A stretch of 64,000 nt of DNA. Source: Mucilaginibacter sp. JRF (GTDB lineage: Bacteria; Bacteroidota; Bacteroidia; Sphingobacteriales; Sphingobacteriaceae). Location of the stretch: positions 372,001 through 436,000 of the forward strand of contig NZ_JADFBY010000004.1 in assembly GCF_015223065.1 (NCBI RefSeq), in the 5' to 3' direction. The position numbers were made by a program, and so were the translations under genes. Shown one piece after another: positions 26,456 through 37,417 of this stretch. How positions within the stretch are numbered: position 1 is the first letter of the stretch; the number at the start of each line of letters is the position of its first letter. The notes below the pieces were generated by a model that saw only the letters and a list, made by a program, of their open reading frames with translations, made no database searches and was not told the DNA's origin.

Positions 26456-29400
26456 TTACTGCTTTTGGTAACGGCTCAATTTGGTGTATAGTGTTTTAGG
26501 CTCGAATGGTTTTAATATATAATCATTCATACCGGCCTCATTTATGCGCTCAATCTCGGAGTTAAGCATCGAGGCAGTTAACGCTATAATAGGCAGTTGC
26601 TGGAAATAGCTTTCGGTTTTTGAGCGGATAACCTGCGTAGCCTCAAGCCCGCCCATTATAGGCATGTGGATATCCATCAAAACAGCATCGTATTTAATGT
26701 CTGATTCTACCTTTTCGACGGCCTCCTGGCCATTCTCAGCAAAATCAGCAGTAGCGCCCCATTTTTTAAGCACCTTGTTAACCAATAACCTGTTTATCTG
26801 GTTATCGTCAACCACTAATACGTTAATATTCAGGCCTGCTTCTGCTGCGTTATCCATAGTATTTTTTTCGCTCTCAGCTTTATCAAAGGTAATAGTAAAC
26901 CAAAATGTTGATCCCTGCCCCAGCGTACTATCCACGTTAATGCGCGAGTCGTGCAGTTCTATCAATCTTTTGGTGATCGGCAAGCCCAAACCTGTACCGC
27001 CGTATTTACGGGTAGTATCGGCCTCGGCCTGTTTAAAGGATTCAAAAATAGTGCTTATTTTATTGCTTGCAATACCTATACCCGTATCAATTACAGCAAA
27101 ACGTATGCGTACCGTTTTAGCGGTTTGCTCAATTATCTTAAGGTCAATGGTTACGCCGCCTTCATCAGTAAATTTAACTGAATTACTGGCCAGATTAAGC
27201 AAAATCTGGCTCAGGCGGGTGGCATCGCCTAATATACACTCAGGTATATCATCATCAACCCGCGATTTTATGTAGATATTTTTCTCGTTAGCCTTGTATT
27301 GTACCGAACTGGTTACGCTCTTTAACAATTCGCGCACCTTAACGCTGGCTTTTTCAAGCTCAACGTTACCGGTTTCTATCTTGGTAAAGTCAAGTACATC
27401 ATTGATCAGCCTCAGCAGGTTCTCGGCCGAGAATTTCAGGATGTTAAGGTTCTCTTTTTGCGACTCGGACGGGTTATCCTCGATCAGTAAATGCGACATG
27501 CCGATAACCGCGTTAAGCGGTGTACGCATCTCGTGGCTTAGTACGGATATGAACATATCCTTAGCCCGGTTAAGCTGTATAGCTTCCTCTTTAGCCGCTA
27601 TCAGTTCAAGCTCAACCTTTTTCTTTAGGGTGATATCAATTATTACCTCGATGTATTTATCAACCCGGCCCTGGTCGTCTAATATTACAGAATTGATCAC
27701 CGATATCCAAAGCGGCTGCCCATCCTTGCGATAGATCAGCAGATCGACCTCGAATGATTGTTTATTTTTTGACAGTTCGCGGCTGCGCTCAATAATGCCA
27801 ATGTCGGTAAGTTCGCCCTTCAGCCTATCGCCCAGGTGGCGGCCGCGAACATCATTAATGGTATAGCCGGTAATTTTTTCAAAGCCGGTGTTTATCCATT
27901 CCACATTACCTTCGCTATCATTAATAATAACGCCGCTGGTAATATTGCTGGCCACCAGCGATAGTAATTTTAATTGCTGCTCGGTTTTTTTGCGCTCGCT
28001 AATGTCAACCATTACGCCTACGTGCCTGTCAACCTCGCCGGTTTCGCTAAATAACGGACTGTTGGATATCCACACCCAAAGCGGTGTGCCATCCTTACGG
28101 TATATCTTTAATTCAACCTCATAAGGTCGATTTTCATCAATAGCTTGTTTAGCCGCTTTAAAAACCGACATATCGGTATCAGCGCCTAACAATATGGTAC
28201 CAAACTGCTTGCCTTCCATTTCGGCAAAGGTGTAGCCGGTAAGGTTCTCCATGGTTTCGTTCATCCACATTACATGGCCATCGGCATCACGTATCAAAAT
28301 GCCACCCGGCGATTTACGCGCCGCGAATGATAGTATCTCCAGATCGTGCTCGGCACGTTTGCGGGTATTAATGTTGATGATTACACGGATGTACTTTTCG
28401 ATGTTTCCATCAGCATCGTACACCATAGAGTTGGCTACCTTAACCCAAAGGTCTTCACCATCTTTTTTGGTCATCAGCAGGTCGATCTCATACGACTGCT
28501 TGTTGCCCATCAGCTCATCTAACTGCGCTATTGAAGGGTGCTGCTCGCCGCCTTTTAAAAGCATAGTGCGCAGGCGTTTGCCTTCAACATCGGCAAGGCT
28601 AAAGCCGGTTATTTTTTCAAAGGCAGTGTTTGTCCACATCACCTTATCATTGGCATCGCTTATCACTACGCCGTTGCTTACCTTGCTGGCTACCAGTGAT
28701 AGTTCTTCCAGTTCGCGGCTTGCCTGTTTATTAAAGGTAATATCGCGACCGCTGGCATACCATTTATCATCCTTAAAGGTGAGCGACCAGCTTAGCCACT
28801 TAATTTCACCTGTTTTGGTACTTATCTCTGTTTCAACCTCAACCGATCGCTTTTGGCGAGCCAGTGCGTTTTTAACTACCTTAAGCGATTGCTGCTTGCT
28901 ATCATCAACAAAGAAATCCCATATCGGGCGGCCTATGGCTTCTTCGGGCTTGTAACCCATTACGGGGTCAATGGCCTTATTAACCAGTTGCAGCCTGAAT
29001 TCTTTGTCCATTATGCAATGAACCTCAGACGATGTATTGAATAGAATGAAAAATTCCTGGTGGGTTTTTAAGCTTTCTTCAAGCTCCTTTTTTTGCTTGC
29101 GCAGAATGAGGTGCGACATTACCTCACCTGCCAGTGTTTTAAGTGCCTCCTTTTGCTCATCAGTTAGCTGATGTGGCACACTATCAATAACACAAAGCGA
29201 CCCTAAACGGTAACCGTCAGGATCAATAAGCGGTGCGCCTGCGTAAAATTTCACGTTTGGCGCACCGGTTACAAATATGTTCTCTTTAAAACGATCGTCG
29301 GCTGTGGCGTCATTGATCTCGAGGATCTCGTCGCCCATGATGGTATGATTGCAAAATGCATCCGAACGTAGTGTTTCGGTGCCATCAATACCTACCTTTG

Positions 29401-29584
29401 ATTTAAACCATTGCCTGTCCTCGTCGATCAGGGTGATCAACGCGATAGGCGCATTACATATATAGGATGCAAGGCGGGTAATGGCATCAAACTCCTTCTC
29501 CGGTAGTGTATCCAGTATCTGGTATGATGCTAATGCTGCCTGCCGCCCTGCTTCGTTATCTGTAATTGGTTTATTATCTATCAC
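26456..29584 (-). CDS. Hybrid sensor histidine kinase with GAF, four PAS, kinase and receiver domains
   Basis: This is a 1042-aa soluble hybrid kinase from a GTG start (29582-29584). It has a GAF domain at about residues 12-155 (SYQILDTLPEKEFDAITRLA). Four PAS/PAC units follow (about 165-280, 288-405, 413-530 and 540-660), the last three clearly related to each other (EKITGFS, ENLTGYT, EKITGYT). The HisKA domain holds the phospho-accepting histidine in SHEMRTPLNAVIG near 683. The HATPase has DTGIGIA and GGTGLGLPI. The receiver, from about 923, has the phospho-acceptor aspartate in LMDIHMP near 968. No membrane helix or DNA-binding domain is present, so it senses inside the cell. It starts 7 bp after glyA, and no cognate regulator is adjacent. 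Confidence 0.9.
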   Translation of the reverse strand: MIDNKPITDNEAGRQAALASYQILDTLPEKEFDAITRLASYICNAPIALITLIDEDRQWFKSKVGIDGTETLRSDAFCNHTIMGDEILEINDATADDRFKENIFVTGAPNVKFYAGAPLIDPDGYRLGSLCVIDSVPHQLTDEQKEALKTLAGEVMSHLILRKQKKELEESLKTHQEFFILFNTSSEVHCIMDKEFRLQLVNKAIDPVMGYKPEEAIGRPIWDFFVDDSKQQSLKVVKNALARQKRSVEVETEISTKTGEIKWLSWSLTFKDDKWYASGRDITFNKQASRELEELSLVASKVSNGVVISDANDKVMWTNTAFEKITGFSLADVEGKRLRTMLLKGGEQHPSIAQLDELMGNKQSYEIDLLMTKKDGEDLWVKVANSMVYDADGNIEKYIRVIININTRKRAEHDLEILSFAARKSPGGILIRDADGHVMWMNETMENLTGYTFAEMEGKQFGTILLGADTDMSVFKAAKQAIDENRPYEVELKIYRKDGTPLWVWISNSPLFSETGEVDRHVGVMVDISERKKTEQQLKLLSLVASNITSGVIINDSEGNVEWINTGFEKITGYTINDVRGRHLGDRLKGELTDIGIIERSRELSKNKQSFEVDLLIYRKDGQPLWISVINSVILDDQGRVDKYIEVIIDITLKKKVELELIAAKEEAIQLNRAKDMFISVLSHEMRTPLNAVIGMSHLLIEDNPSESQKENLNILKFSAENLLRLINDVLDFTKIETGNVELEKASVKVRELLKSVTSSVQYKANEKNIYIKSRVDDDIPECILGDATRLSQILLNLASNSVKFTDEGGVTIDLKIIEQTAKTVRIRFAVIDTGIGIASNKISTIFESFKQAEADTTRKYGGTGLGLPITKRLIELHDSRINVDSTLGQGSTFWFTITFDKAESEKNTMDNAAEAGLNINVLVVDDNQINRLLVNKVLKKWGATADFAENGQEAVEKVESDIKYDAVLMDIHMPIMGGLEATQVIRSKTESYFQQLPIIALTASMLNSEIERINEAGMNDYILKPFEPKTLYTKLSRYQKQ

Positions 29585-29591
29585 TTATTAA

Positions 29592-30878
29592 TTATTCTGC
29601 TCCCTTTTCGCTGTACAGCGGGAAGTCCGCCATTAATTTATGTACTTTTTTACGAACTTTCTTCAAAGAATGTTCGTTTTCAGGATCAACAATTACAGCG
29701 TCAATAAGCTCAACAATTTCTTCCATTTGCTTTTCTTTTAAGCCACGGGTGGTGATGGCAGCAGTACCAACACGTATGCCCGAAGTTACAAACGGCGACT
29801 TATCATCAAACGGAACCATGTTTTTGTTCACGGTGATATCGGCAGCAACCAAAGCGTTCTCGGCAGCTTTACCGGTGATGTTCTTGTTACGCAGATCGAT
29901 CAGCATCAGGTGATTATCAGTACCGCCCGAAATGATCTGGTAGCCGCGGTCAACAAAAGCTTTGGCCATAGCCTGGGCATTCTTTTTAACCTGAACAATG
30001 TATTTCATGTAGCTTTCGCTCAATGCCTCGCCAAAAGCAACGGCCTTGGCAGCGATGATGTGCTCCAATGGGCCACCTTGCGTACCCGGGAAAACGGCCA
30101 TATCCAATAACGATGACATGGTACGAACTTCACCTTTAGGAGTTTTGTGACCCCAAGGGTTCTCAAAATCCTTACCCATCAATATCAAACCGCCACGTGG
30201 GCCGCGTAATGTTTTGTGGGTAGTAGTGGTAACAATATGGCAATGCGGCAGCGGATCGGTCAGTAAACCTCGTGCTATCAGGCCTGATGGGTGCGAGATA
30301 TCAGCCAATACCAATGCGCCAACCTTATCGGCCACGGCACGGATAAATTCGTAATCCCAATCACGTGAGTATGCCGAAGCACCGCAGATGATCATTTTTG
30401 GTTTTTGCTCTAACGCTACTTTTTCAAGCTGGGCGTAATCAATTAAACCGGTTTCTTTATCAACACCGTAAAAGTGCGACTCATATAATTTACCCGAGAA
30501 GTTTACCGGCGAACCATGTGTTAAGTGACCACCATGCGATAGGTCAAAACCCAAAATTTTATCGCCCGGTTGCAGGCAGGCCAGCATAACGGCAGCATTG
30601 GCTTGCGCGCCTGAGTGTGGTTGTACGTTTGCCCACTCGGCGTTAAACAATTGCTTTGCACGCTCAATAGCTATTGTTTCAATTTCATCAACTATCTGGC
30701 AGCCGCCATAATAACGTTTGCCGGGTAAGCCCTCGGCATATTTATTGGTAGCTACTGAACCTGCTGCCTCCATTACCTGGCGGCTCACAAAGTTTTCTGA
30801 CGCGATTAGTTCAATGCCTTCTTCCTGGCGTTGCTGCTCTTCATCCAGCAGTTTAAAAATTACTTTATCTCTTTTCAT
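29592..30878 (-). CDS. glyA: Serine hydroxymethyltransferase
   Basis: This PLP enzyme interconverts serine and glycine and loads tetrahydrofolate with a one-carbon unit. The protein is 428 aa. The PLP lysine lies in [17 protein letters not shown] near residue 223. The N-terminal motif [17 protein letters not shown] and the [15 protein letters not shown] segment are family marks. The ATG is at 30876-30878. The kinase gene follows after 7 bp, suggesting cotranscription without an evident functional link. Confidence 0.97.
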   Translation of the reverse strand: MKRDKVIFKLLDEEQQRQEEGIELIASENFVSRQVMEAAGSVATNKYAEGLPGKRYYGGCQIVDEIETIAIERAKQLFNAEWANVQPHSGAQANAAVMLACLQPGDKILGFDLSHGGHLTHGSPVNFSGKLYESHFYGVDKETGLIDYAQLEKVALEQKPKMIICGASAYSRDWDYEFIRAVADKVGALVLADISHPSGLIARGLLTDPLPHCHIVTTTTHKTLRGPRGGLILMGKDFENPWGHKTPKGEVRTMSSLLDMAVFPGTQGGPLEHIIAAKAVAFGEALSESYMKYIVQVKKNAQAMAKAFVDRGYQIISGGTDNHLMLIDLRNKNITGKAAENALVAADITVNKNMVPFDDKSPFVTSGIRVGTAAITTRGLKEKQMEEIVELIDAVIVDPENEHSLKKVRKKVHKLMADFPLYSEKGAE

Positions 30879-30968
30879 GTGTTAAATAAAAACGCCCCTA
30901 AGTTATGCATAAGATGTTAGATATGAGCTTTCAGTTTTGATAATATGCCTTATCATGGCAATATTCAA

Positions 30969-31736
30969 CTATGAAGGCTCCGCCTGATCAGCGCCACTTT
31001 TGGGCGATATCCAAAAATTATTATAGCCCAGGCCTATCTGTATATCTATCAGCTCCTGCTGCAACATCTCCAGCATGGCTAAAAAGTTGTAAACAAAATG
31101 CACCTTATTTTCTGAGCTGGCGGCCATTGCCTTAAAATCCAACCTTTGATTGATACGCAGCAGATCATCAATAGCCTTTTTTTGCTGCTCAATAGAGTAT
31201 GGGTATTGCACTACCGTATGCTTTACCTCCTCGCTGCGGCTCAGGTAGTTTTTTATTACCCGCTCGTAAACCATCATCAGGCGATAGAGCGTCAATTCTG
31301 ATAACTCCTCGCCCGGTAATACCGCTTTTTCCATGCCCTCTACATCGGCTTTTATATTGCCGCGCCTTTCCTGCTTAAAGCGCTCATCTTCCAGCGGGCG
31401 CAGTTCTTCGCACAGGTCTTTAAAACGTTTGTATTCTATCAGCTTTCGTATCAGCTCCTCTTTGGTATCTATCTCGTTGCCCTGCTCATCCGTTTCGTAA
31501 CGGGGCAGCAGCATTTTGGCTTTGATACGCATCAGGGTGGCAGCCACAAAAATAAATTCGCTGGCCACCTCCATGTTCAGGCTGGTGAGGTGGTGTATAT
31601 ATTGTAAAAAATCGTTGGTGATGCGGGCAATGGGTATGTCGTGAATATTCAGTTCATCCCGCTCAATAAAAAACAAAAGCAGATCGAACGGACCTTCAAA
31701 CTGGGGTAACTTTATTTCAAAATTATCATCGGTCAT
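30969..31736 (-). CDS. scpA: Segregation and condensation protein A
   Basis: ScpA is the kleisin of the bacterial SMC complex and links Smc heads with ScpB in chromosome condensation. The protein is 255 aa from the ATG at 31734-31736 (MTDDNFEIKLPQFEGPFDLL). A TTG seven codons upstream is less likely. The N-terminal Smc-binding segment FEGPFDLLLFFIERDELNIH is clear, and the C-terminal winged-helix part is near residues 180-245. No scpB or smc is in the window. It is divergent from dxs, with about 133 bp between the start codons. Confidence 0.92.
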   Translation of the reverse strand: MTDDNFEIKLPQFEGPFDLLLFFIERDELNIHDIPIARITNDFLQYIHHLTSLNMEVASEFIFVAATLMRIKAKMLLPRYETDEQGNEIDTKEELIRKLIEYKRFKDLCEELRPLEDERFKQERRGNIKADVEGMEKAVLPGEELSELTLYRLMMVYERVIKNYLSRSEEVKHTVVQYPYSIEQQKKAIDDLLRINQRLDFKAMAASSENKVHFVYNFLAMLEMLQQELIDIQIGLGYNNFWISPKSGADQAEPS

Positions 31737-31869
31737 AACCTGCTCAAAATTAATCAAATTGATGTTTTTGCTAAATATGCGGTAAATTATTTAAAACAAT
31801 TATATGTTGCAGCTTGTCCTTTTTTTATCATATAAATTCACGTAATTTGCAGGTTAAATATTGTAATTA

Positions 31870-33807
31870 ATGTCGATGCAGGTACCAGCAGGCAATTTGT
31901 TGGAGAAAATCAACAACCCTTCTGATTTAAAGCAATTTAGCGAAGATGAGCTTGAGCAGGTATGCCAGGAGCTTCGCCAGTATATTATTGATGTAGTGTC
32001 GGTAAACGGCGGGCATTTCGCGGCCAGCCTTGGTGTGGTTGAGCTTACAGTTGCCCTGCATTATGTAATGAACACCCCTTACGATCAGCTGGTTTGGGAC
32101 GTTGGCCACCAGGCTTACGGCCATAAAATACTAACCGGCCGTCGTGATGTATTCCATACCAACCGCGTGTACAAAGGCATAAGCGGTTTTCCTAAACGCG
32201 GCGAAAGCGAGTACGATACATTTGGCGTAGGCCACTCATCTACCTCTATTTCGGCAGCGCTGGGTATGGCTGTGGCATCGCACTACAAAGGCGAAACCGA
32301 CAGGCAGCACGTAGCCGTTATTGGCGATGGCGCCATGACCGCCGGTTTGGCATTCGAGGCATTGAACCATGCCGGTATCGAAAAATCTAACCTGTTGGTT
32401 ATCCTGAATGATAACAACATGTCTATCGACCCTAACGTTGGCGCTTTGAAGGAATATCTGACCGATATAACCACTTCAAAACCGTACAACCGCTTTAGGG
32501 ATGATGTAGCTAACGTACTTTCAAAACTATCATCAGTTGGGCCGGATGCCTTTAAGGTGGCCAAAAAATTGGAGAAAAGCATAAAAGGCACCTTACTTAA
32601 AAAGAGCAACTTTTTTGAGGCGCTTAAATTCAGATATTTCGGGCCGATAGATGGGCACGATGTTAAGCATCTGGCAAAGGTAATGCGCGATCTGCGTAAT
32701 ATACCGGGGCCTAAGCTATTGCATTGCGTTACCGTAAAAGGTAAGGGTTATGCCCTGGCCGAAAAAGATCAGACCAAATGGCACGCTCCCGGCTTGTTCG
32801 ACAAGATAACCGGCGAGATCAAAAAAACATATCACGAAAAACCGCAGCCGCCTAAATACCAGGATGTGTTTGGCCATACCATTATTGAGCTGGCCGAGCA
32901 AAACCCTAAGATAATGGGCATCACCCCGGCCATGCCTTCAGGCTGTTCACTCAACCTGATGATGAAGGCCATGCCGCACCGCGCGTTCGACGTGGGTATT
33001 GCCGAGCAGCATGCCGTTACTTTTTCGGCAGGTTTGGCTACGCAGGGTCTAACGCCTTTCTGTAACATTTATTCAAGCTTTATGCAGCGCGCCTTTGACC
33101 AGGTGGTGCATGATGTTGCCATACAAAAACTAAACGTAGTGTTTTGCCTTGACAGGGCCGGTATTGCCGGTGCCGACGGGCCTACACACCACGGCGCTTA
33201 CGATATAGCTTATATGCGTTGCATCCCTAACATGATCGTATCGGCACCAATGAACGAGGAGGAGCTGCGTAACCTGATGTATACTGCCCAGCAGGAAAAC
33301 ATGGGGCCATTTACCATACGTTACCCACGCGGCAACGGTGTTATGGTTGACTGGCAACGCCCTATGAAAGCTATCCCGGTAGGTAAGGGCCGTTTAGTTA
33401 CTGAGGGTGAGGATGTAGCTATTTTGACCATTGGTACCATTGGTAACGAGGCTGCTAAAGCCATTGCCGAACTAAATACCGAGGGTTACTATCCTGCGCA
33501 TTACGATCTACGCTTTGTAAAACCGCTGGACGAAGCTTTACTACACGGCGTATTCCAGAAGTTTGATAAGGTAATTACCGTTGAGGATGGCTGCCTTGAG
33601 GGCGGTATGGGCAGCGCGGTGTTAGAGTTTATGGCTGATAACGGTTACAGCGCCAAAATAAAACGCCTGGGTATGCCTGACGCTATTATTGAACACGGCG
33701 AGCAGCCCGAACTTTGGGCCGAGTGCGGCTACGATGCCGCCGCCATAGCCACACAGGTAAGGCTGATGGGGCTGCAAAAAAACACAACGCATACCATTGC
33801 ATCATAA
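31870..33807 (+). CDS. dxs: 1-deoxy-D-xylulose-5-phosphate synthase
   Basis: Dxs condenses pyruvate and glyceraldehyde 3-phosphate in the first step of the MEP isoprenoid pathway. The protein is 645 aa. The thiamine-diphosphate motif includes [18 protein letters not shown] near residues 154-171 and continues to [16 protein letters not shown]. The pyrimidine-binding domain follows ([18 protein letters not shown] near 370), then a C-terminal transketolase domain. The ATG at 31870 is the only good start. A strong terminator follows the stop. Confidence 0.97.
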   Translation: MSMQVPAGNLLEKINNPSDLKQFSEDELEQVCQELRQYIIDVVSVNGGHFAASLGVVELTVALHYVMNTPYDQLVWDVGHQAYGHKILTGRRDVFHTNRVYKGISGFPKRGESEYDTFGVGHSSTSISAALGMAVASHYKGETDRQHVAVIGDGAMTAGLAFEALNHAGIEKSNLLVILNDNNMSIDPNVGALKEYLTDITTSKPYNRFRDDVANVLSKLSSVGPDAFKVAKKLEKSIKGTLLKKSNFFEALKFRYFGPIDGHDVKHLAKVMRDLRNIPGPKLLHCVTVKGKGYALAEKDQTKWHAPGLFDKITGEIKKTYHEKPQPPKYQDVFGHTIIELAEQNPKIMGITPAMPSGCSLNLMMKAMPHRAFDVGIAEQHAVTFSAGLATQGLTPFCNIYSSFMQRAFDQVVHDVAIQKLNVVFCLDRAGIAGADGPTHHGAYDIAYMRCIPNMIVSAPMNEEELRNLMYTAQQENMGPFTIRYPRGNGVMVDWQRPMKAIPVGKGRLVTEGEDVAILTIGTIGNEAAKAIAELNTEGYYPAHYDLRFVKPLDEALLHGVFQKFDKVITVEDGCLEGGMGSAVLEFMADNGYSAKIKRLGMPDAIIEHGEQPELWAECGYDAAAIATQVRLMGLQKNTTHTIAS

Positions 33808-33812
33808 ATTAT

Positions 33813-33840
33813 AACGGGCGGTTTTTACCGCCCGTTTTTT
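33813..33840 (+). terminator. Intrinsic terminator after dxs
   Basis: A perfect 10-bp stem, AACGGGCGGT at 33813-33822 and its complement at 33827-33836, has a TTTT loop. It is followed by TTTTTTG on the plus strand, 5 bp past the dxs stop. Confidence 0.9.
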
Positions 33841-33922
33841 GTTTATACATGCCCGCAGGTTGTAACCGTAAACCTTTATGCTTATACAGGGTTATGTTAA
33901 GGTACCAAACAACTACCCGCGC

Positions 33923-35755
33923 ATGGAGCATGAAAAACGACCATATCAACCTATTGAGAATTACGGCATCATAGGCAACATGAAAACTGTGGCCCTTGTG
34001 TCGCTTAATGGGTCTATTGATTTCATGTCGTTCCCGAGGTTTGATTCGCCTACCATATTCGCCTCCATGGTTGATGAGAACAAGGGCGGCTATTTTTCTG
34101 TTGAACCGCAATTGCAGGATTATACCACCAAGCAGCTGTACATTCCGGGCACGGCGGTGTTGCTTACCCGTTTCTTTTCAGAGGATGGCATTGCCGAGCT
34201 TACCGACTATATGCCGCTAAACCGCGATCCTAAAAGTTCGGCAAGCGCTATTGTGAGGCGTATAAAGGCTATACGTGGCAATATCAGCTTCCGCATTAAA
34301 TGCGTACCCCGGTTTGATTATGCCATGGCCACCCATAAGGTAGAAGCCAAAAGCAGTAACGAACTTATTTTTAACAGCATTAACGATGGCGATGCCAAAC
34401 TACGCCTGATAGCCGATTTTGACCTATGTATTGATGAGCAGAATGGCTGCGCCGATATTACGCTGAATGAATCGACCGATGCATGGATAATATTGGAATC
34501 CATACAAACCGGAGATGAGGATGATTTGCGGGATATTGCTCATTATACAGAGAACACCTACCGCGAAACCATTAACGAGTGGCGCATGTGGCTCAATAAG
34601 GCGCATTATAAGGGCCGTTATAGTGAGGTGATCTATCGCTCGGCTATTACGCTCAAGCTACTTACATCTGCCGAGTTTGGTTCGGTGATAGCCGCGCCTA
34701 CCTTTGGCCTGCCCGAAACCGTAGGCGGCAACCGTAATTGGGATTACCGCTTTACCTGGATACGTGATGCTGCATTTACTATGTACGCCTTTTTGCGCTT
34801 AGGCATGAATGAGGAAGCTACGAAGTTTCTGGATTGGATATATGAGCTTTGCAAGGATAACAACCTGCAACTGCTTTATGGTATCGACGGCAATCGCTCC
34901 TTAACCGAGAAAGAGCTCGATCACCTGGACGGCTATAAAGGCTCAAAACCGGTACGTATAGGCAACGAGGCCGCCAACCAAACCCAGCTTGATATTTATG
35001 GCGAGTTGATAGATACCATTTACATCTATAATAAATCGTACAAACCCATCACCTTTGAGTTTTGGAGCATTATTAACAAGCAGGTTGAGCATGTTATTGA
35101 ACGCTGGCGGGAACCTGATCATGGTATTTGGGAAATACGCAATATTAAGCGGGAGTTTCTACATACCCGCCTGATGTGCTGGGTGGCTATGGACAGGGCT
35201 ATTAAGATAGCTGAGCATCGCTCATTCCCCTATCCTGAAGCTCAATGGAAAAGCGTTCGCGATGAGATATACAATGACATTTACCATAACTTTTGGAACA
35301 ATGATCTGCAAGTATGGGTACAGTACAAGGGGGCGAGCAATGTAGATGCCAGCGCCTTGCTGATGCCGCTCACCCACTTCGTAGCGCCGCTTGAGCCACG
35401 TTGGCTATCGACCATGAAAGTTATAGACCGTGACCTGCGCCTGGATGTACTGATATACCGCTACCGCAATCATCTCGAAAAAATTGACGGGCTTGATGGC
35501 GAGGAAGGCACTTTCAATATGTGCTCTTTTTGGTTTATTGAGGCGCTGGCCAAAAGCGGCGAGATTGACCGCGCGGTAGAAAATTTTGAGAAGATGATGG
35601 GCTATGCCAACCACCTCGGCCTGTTTAGCGAGGAATTGGGCAAACGTGGCGAACACCTGGGCAATTTTCCGCAGGCATTCACCCACCTGGCACTGATCAG
35701 CGCGGCTGTGGAGCTGGATAAAAAATTAAGCCGTATTAAAGGCTTTAATTTATAA
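33923..35755 (+). CDS. Glycoside hydrolase family 15 protein (glucoamylase/trehalase-like)
   Basis: GH15 enzymes are inverting alpha-glucosidases. The family includes bacterial trehalases and glucoamylases. The protein is 610 aa from the ATG at 33923 (MEHEKRPYQPIENYGIIGNM), or 625 aa from an ATG at 33878, and I prefer the shorter form. The N-terminal beta-sandwich is followed by an alpha/alpha barrel with GNRNWDYRFTWIRDAAFTMY near residue 272. The proposed catalytic acid lies in REPDHGIWEIRN near 400 and the base region in GEEGTFNMCSFWF near 535. No signal peptide is seen, so it is likely cytoplasmic. The substrate is not determined. Confidence 0.88.
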   Translation: MEHEKRPYQPIENYGIIGNMKTVALVSLNGSIDFMSFPRFDSPTIFASMVDENKGGYFSVEPQLQDYTTKQLYIPGTAVLLTRFFSEDGIAELTDYMPLNRDPKSSASAIVRRIKAIRGNISFRIKCVPRFDYAMATHKVEAKSSNELIFNSINDGDAKLRLIADFDLCIDEQNGCADITLNESTDAWIILESIQTGDEDDLRDIAHYTENTYRETINEWRMWLNKAHYKGRYSEVIYRSAITLKLLTSAEFGSVIAAPTFGLPETVGGNRNWDYRFTWIRDAAFTMYAFLRLGMNEEATKFLDWIYELCKDNNLQLLYGIDGNRSLTEKELDHLDGYKGSKPVRIGNEAANQTQLDIYGELIDTIYIYNKSYKPITFEFWSIINKQVEHVIERWREPDHGIWEIRNIKREFLHTRLMCWVAMDRAIKIAEHRSFPYPEAQWKSVRDEIYNDIYHNFWNNDLQVWVQYKGASNVDASALLMPLTHFVAPLEPRWLSTMKVIDRDLRLDVLIYRYRNHLEKIDGLDGEEGTFNMCSFWFIEALAKSGEIDRAVENFEKMMGYANHLGLFSEELGKRGEHLGNFPQAFTHLALISAAVELDKKLSRIKGFNL

Positions 35756-35758
35756 GCC

Positions 35759-37396
35759 TTAGTTAACTATCATGCCACTGTTGCGGCTTTTAAAACCCGC
35801 CAGATCATTATAGAAACTACGGAACGAACTGCGCAAACCGATAGTGATCATACCTGTACGGCTTTTAAATTCGCTGTTAACATCATCGCGAATTAAACCA
35901 CCAAGCTCAATACGCAGGTTATATTTAGGGTTAAGCAAATAGGCTACTTTACCTTCGAGCAAATACATATTGGTGGTTAACCCCTGCCCTGTCCAGTTGC
36001 CGGTTGTGCGGGCCGGTTCACGGTAATCATCAAACAGGTCTTTACCGTAGTTAAGTCCGTTCAAATCCATACCGTAGCGTCCAAAGTCAAACTCGCCCGA
36101 AAAATCAAAACGTTTGTACGAGTAATTCAGTAAGCCTACCACTTCCCTAAAGTTAGCTCCCCAGGGGTGAGCCAATGGTTCGCTGTTGGCAGAATAGTTA
36201 ACGGCCGTAAATCGTTCCGAAAAAGTGTACGGTGTAATGGTATTGGTTTCAAGCAAGTAATTCAACCCTTGTATGCTGAACAGATTTGCTCCCCGCACAC
36301 CCAATTGCCAGCCGAATTTATTACGAGAACTACCTTCGCCCGAAAAGAAATTATCGGCCTCAAACTCATCCAGCATAAACTGGCCGTAGGCCGTTACATG
36401 ATCACTTAACTTATACTTACCGGTAAAACCAATAACAGCATTATCCGGCGAGCCGCTTGATGCCTCAACCGGGCGCAAAAATATGATGGGGTTGATGTAA
36501 GCGAAATCAAATCCACGCTTATGCCCCGCATCATCTTCATTAGGCCATACAATGGCATCAAAAAAGCCAAGCGAAAGGCGGTTGCTCACATTCCAATCTA
36601 AAAAGTGGAATATACCCCATTTACGCCTGTCGTGGGTGTAGTTGTTCAGCTCGGGGTTCATCCTATCGCTAAAGTTTTGCCACATGGCCATGTAGCGCAC
36701 ATTGCCCAGCGTACCCGTCAGTCTGAAATAAGTGGCAGGCGAGGCATAGTCCGATAATAATAACGAGCGATATCCATCACCTATAAAAGTACGGTCGCGC
36801 CCTGCTGATATATTCAGATATTTTACAGGAGTGTACGATAAATTGGCTGTAATGTACGACCAATCCTTCACGTCACCATTCGGACTGCGATCATACGCCT
36901 GGCCGGGTACAATACCCACCTGGTTAATGTACGTGGTTAAATACTCCGGGAACAAGGCACGGTTTAAAAAGCCGCTAACATTGTATGATACCTTATCGCC
37001 AAAAGTACCACCTACCTGTAAACCTACCGAGGTGATACGGGTGGTGCGTTTAAACTGCCTGAAATCTCTGCCAACAACCAAATCAGGCAGCAGATCGGCA
37101 TAGAATGTGCTTTTATCATTCTTTACGTCTATCTGGTGTTCGGTAAATAGTTTACGATACCCTGCGCTGTGGTCGCCATCGCTGCCATAATTCATCAGCG
37201 AATCGTAACTGCGGCGCAGCAGGCTATCATCAACCAAAAAAGGTTTAAGGGCGCTGTGTACGCGTGTTTTGGTGGAGTATACATCGGCATTCAGTTTTTG
37301 GTAGAATTGATACGAGTACGGCTGATAAACCGATTGCGCCCGCGTAACCAAAGCCGATGAAACAATAAGAAATATAAGCGTAAATATTTTTTTCAT
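35759..37396 (-). CDS. Outer-membrane beta-barrel protein, RemB/Wzi-like
   Basis: This 545-aa protein has a signal peptide (MKKIFTLIFLIVSSALVTRA, cleavage after RAQ) and a long series of amphipathic strands. The segment FIGDGYRSLLLSDYASPATY near residues 210-230 is typical of the Wzi/CAP-assembly barrel family and of Flavobacterium RemB, a mobile adhesin of gliding. Other family marks are GFDFAYINPIIFLRPVEASS and YGQFMLDEF. It lies 21 bp downstream of gmd, so a link to surface polysaccharide export or attachment is plausible. The call is at family level, and gliding function is not shown. Confidence 0.7.
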   Translation of the reverse strand: MKKIFTLIFLIVSSALVTRAQSVYQPYSYQFYQKLNADVYSTKTRVHSALKPFLVDDSLLRRSYDSLMNYGSDGDHSAGYRKLFTEHQIDVKNDKSTFYADLLPDLVVGRDFRQFKRTTRITSVGLQVGGTFGDKVSYNVSGFLNRALFPEYLTTYINQVGIVPGQAYDRSPNGDVKDWSYITANLSYTPVKYLNISAGRDRTFIGDGYRSLLLSDYASPATYFRLTGTLGNVRYMAMWQNFSDRMNPELNNYTHDRRKWGIFHFLDWNVSNRLSLGFFDAIVWPNEDDAGHKRGFDFAYINPIIFLRPVEASSGSPDNAVIGFTGKYKLSDHVTAYGQFMLDEFEADNFFSGEGSSRNKFGWQLGVRGANLFSIQGLNYLLETNTITPYTFSERFTAVNYSANSEPLAHPWGANFREVVGLLNYSYKRFDFSGEFDFGRYGMDLNGLNYGKDLFDDYREPARTTGNWTGQGLTTNMYLLEGKVAYLLNPKYNLRIELGGLIRDDVNSEFKSRTGMITIGLRSSFRSFYNDLAGFKSRNSGMIVN

Positions 37397-37417
37397 TTGA
37401 GGGTATAAAGTTATTAC

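Noticed and set aside
30879..30968. Glycine or other riboswitch upstream of glyA
   Set aside because: The gap is about 90 bp, AT-rich, and shows no conserved aptamer core or terminator fold that I could see.
31758..31869. TPP riboswitch before dxs
   Set aside because: The short AT-rich gap lacks the conserved TPP-aptamer sequences. The best promoter-like motif (TAATTTG) is one base short of the consensus.
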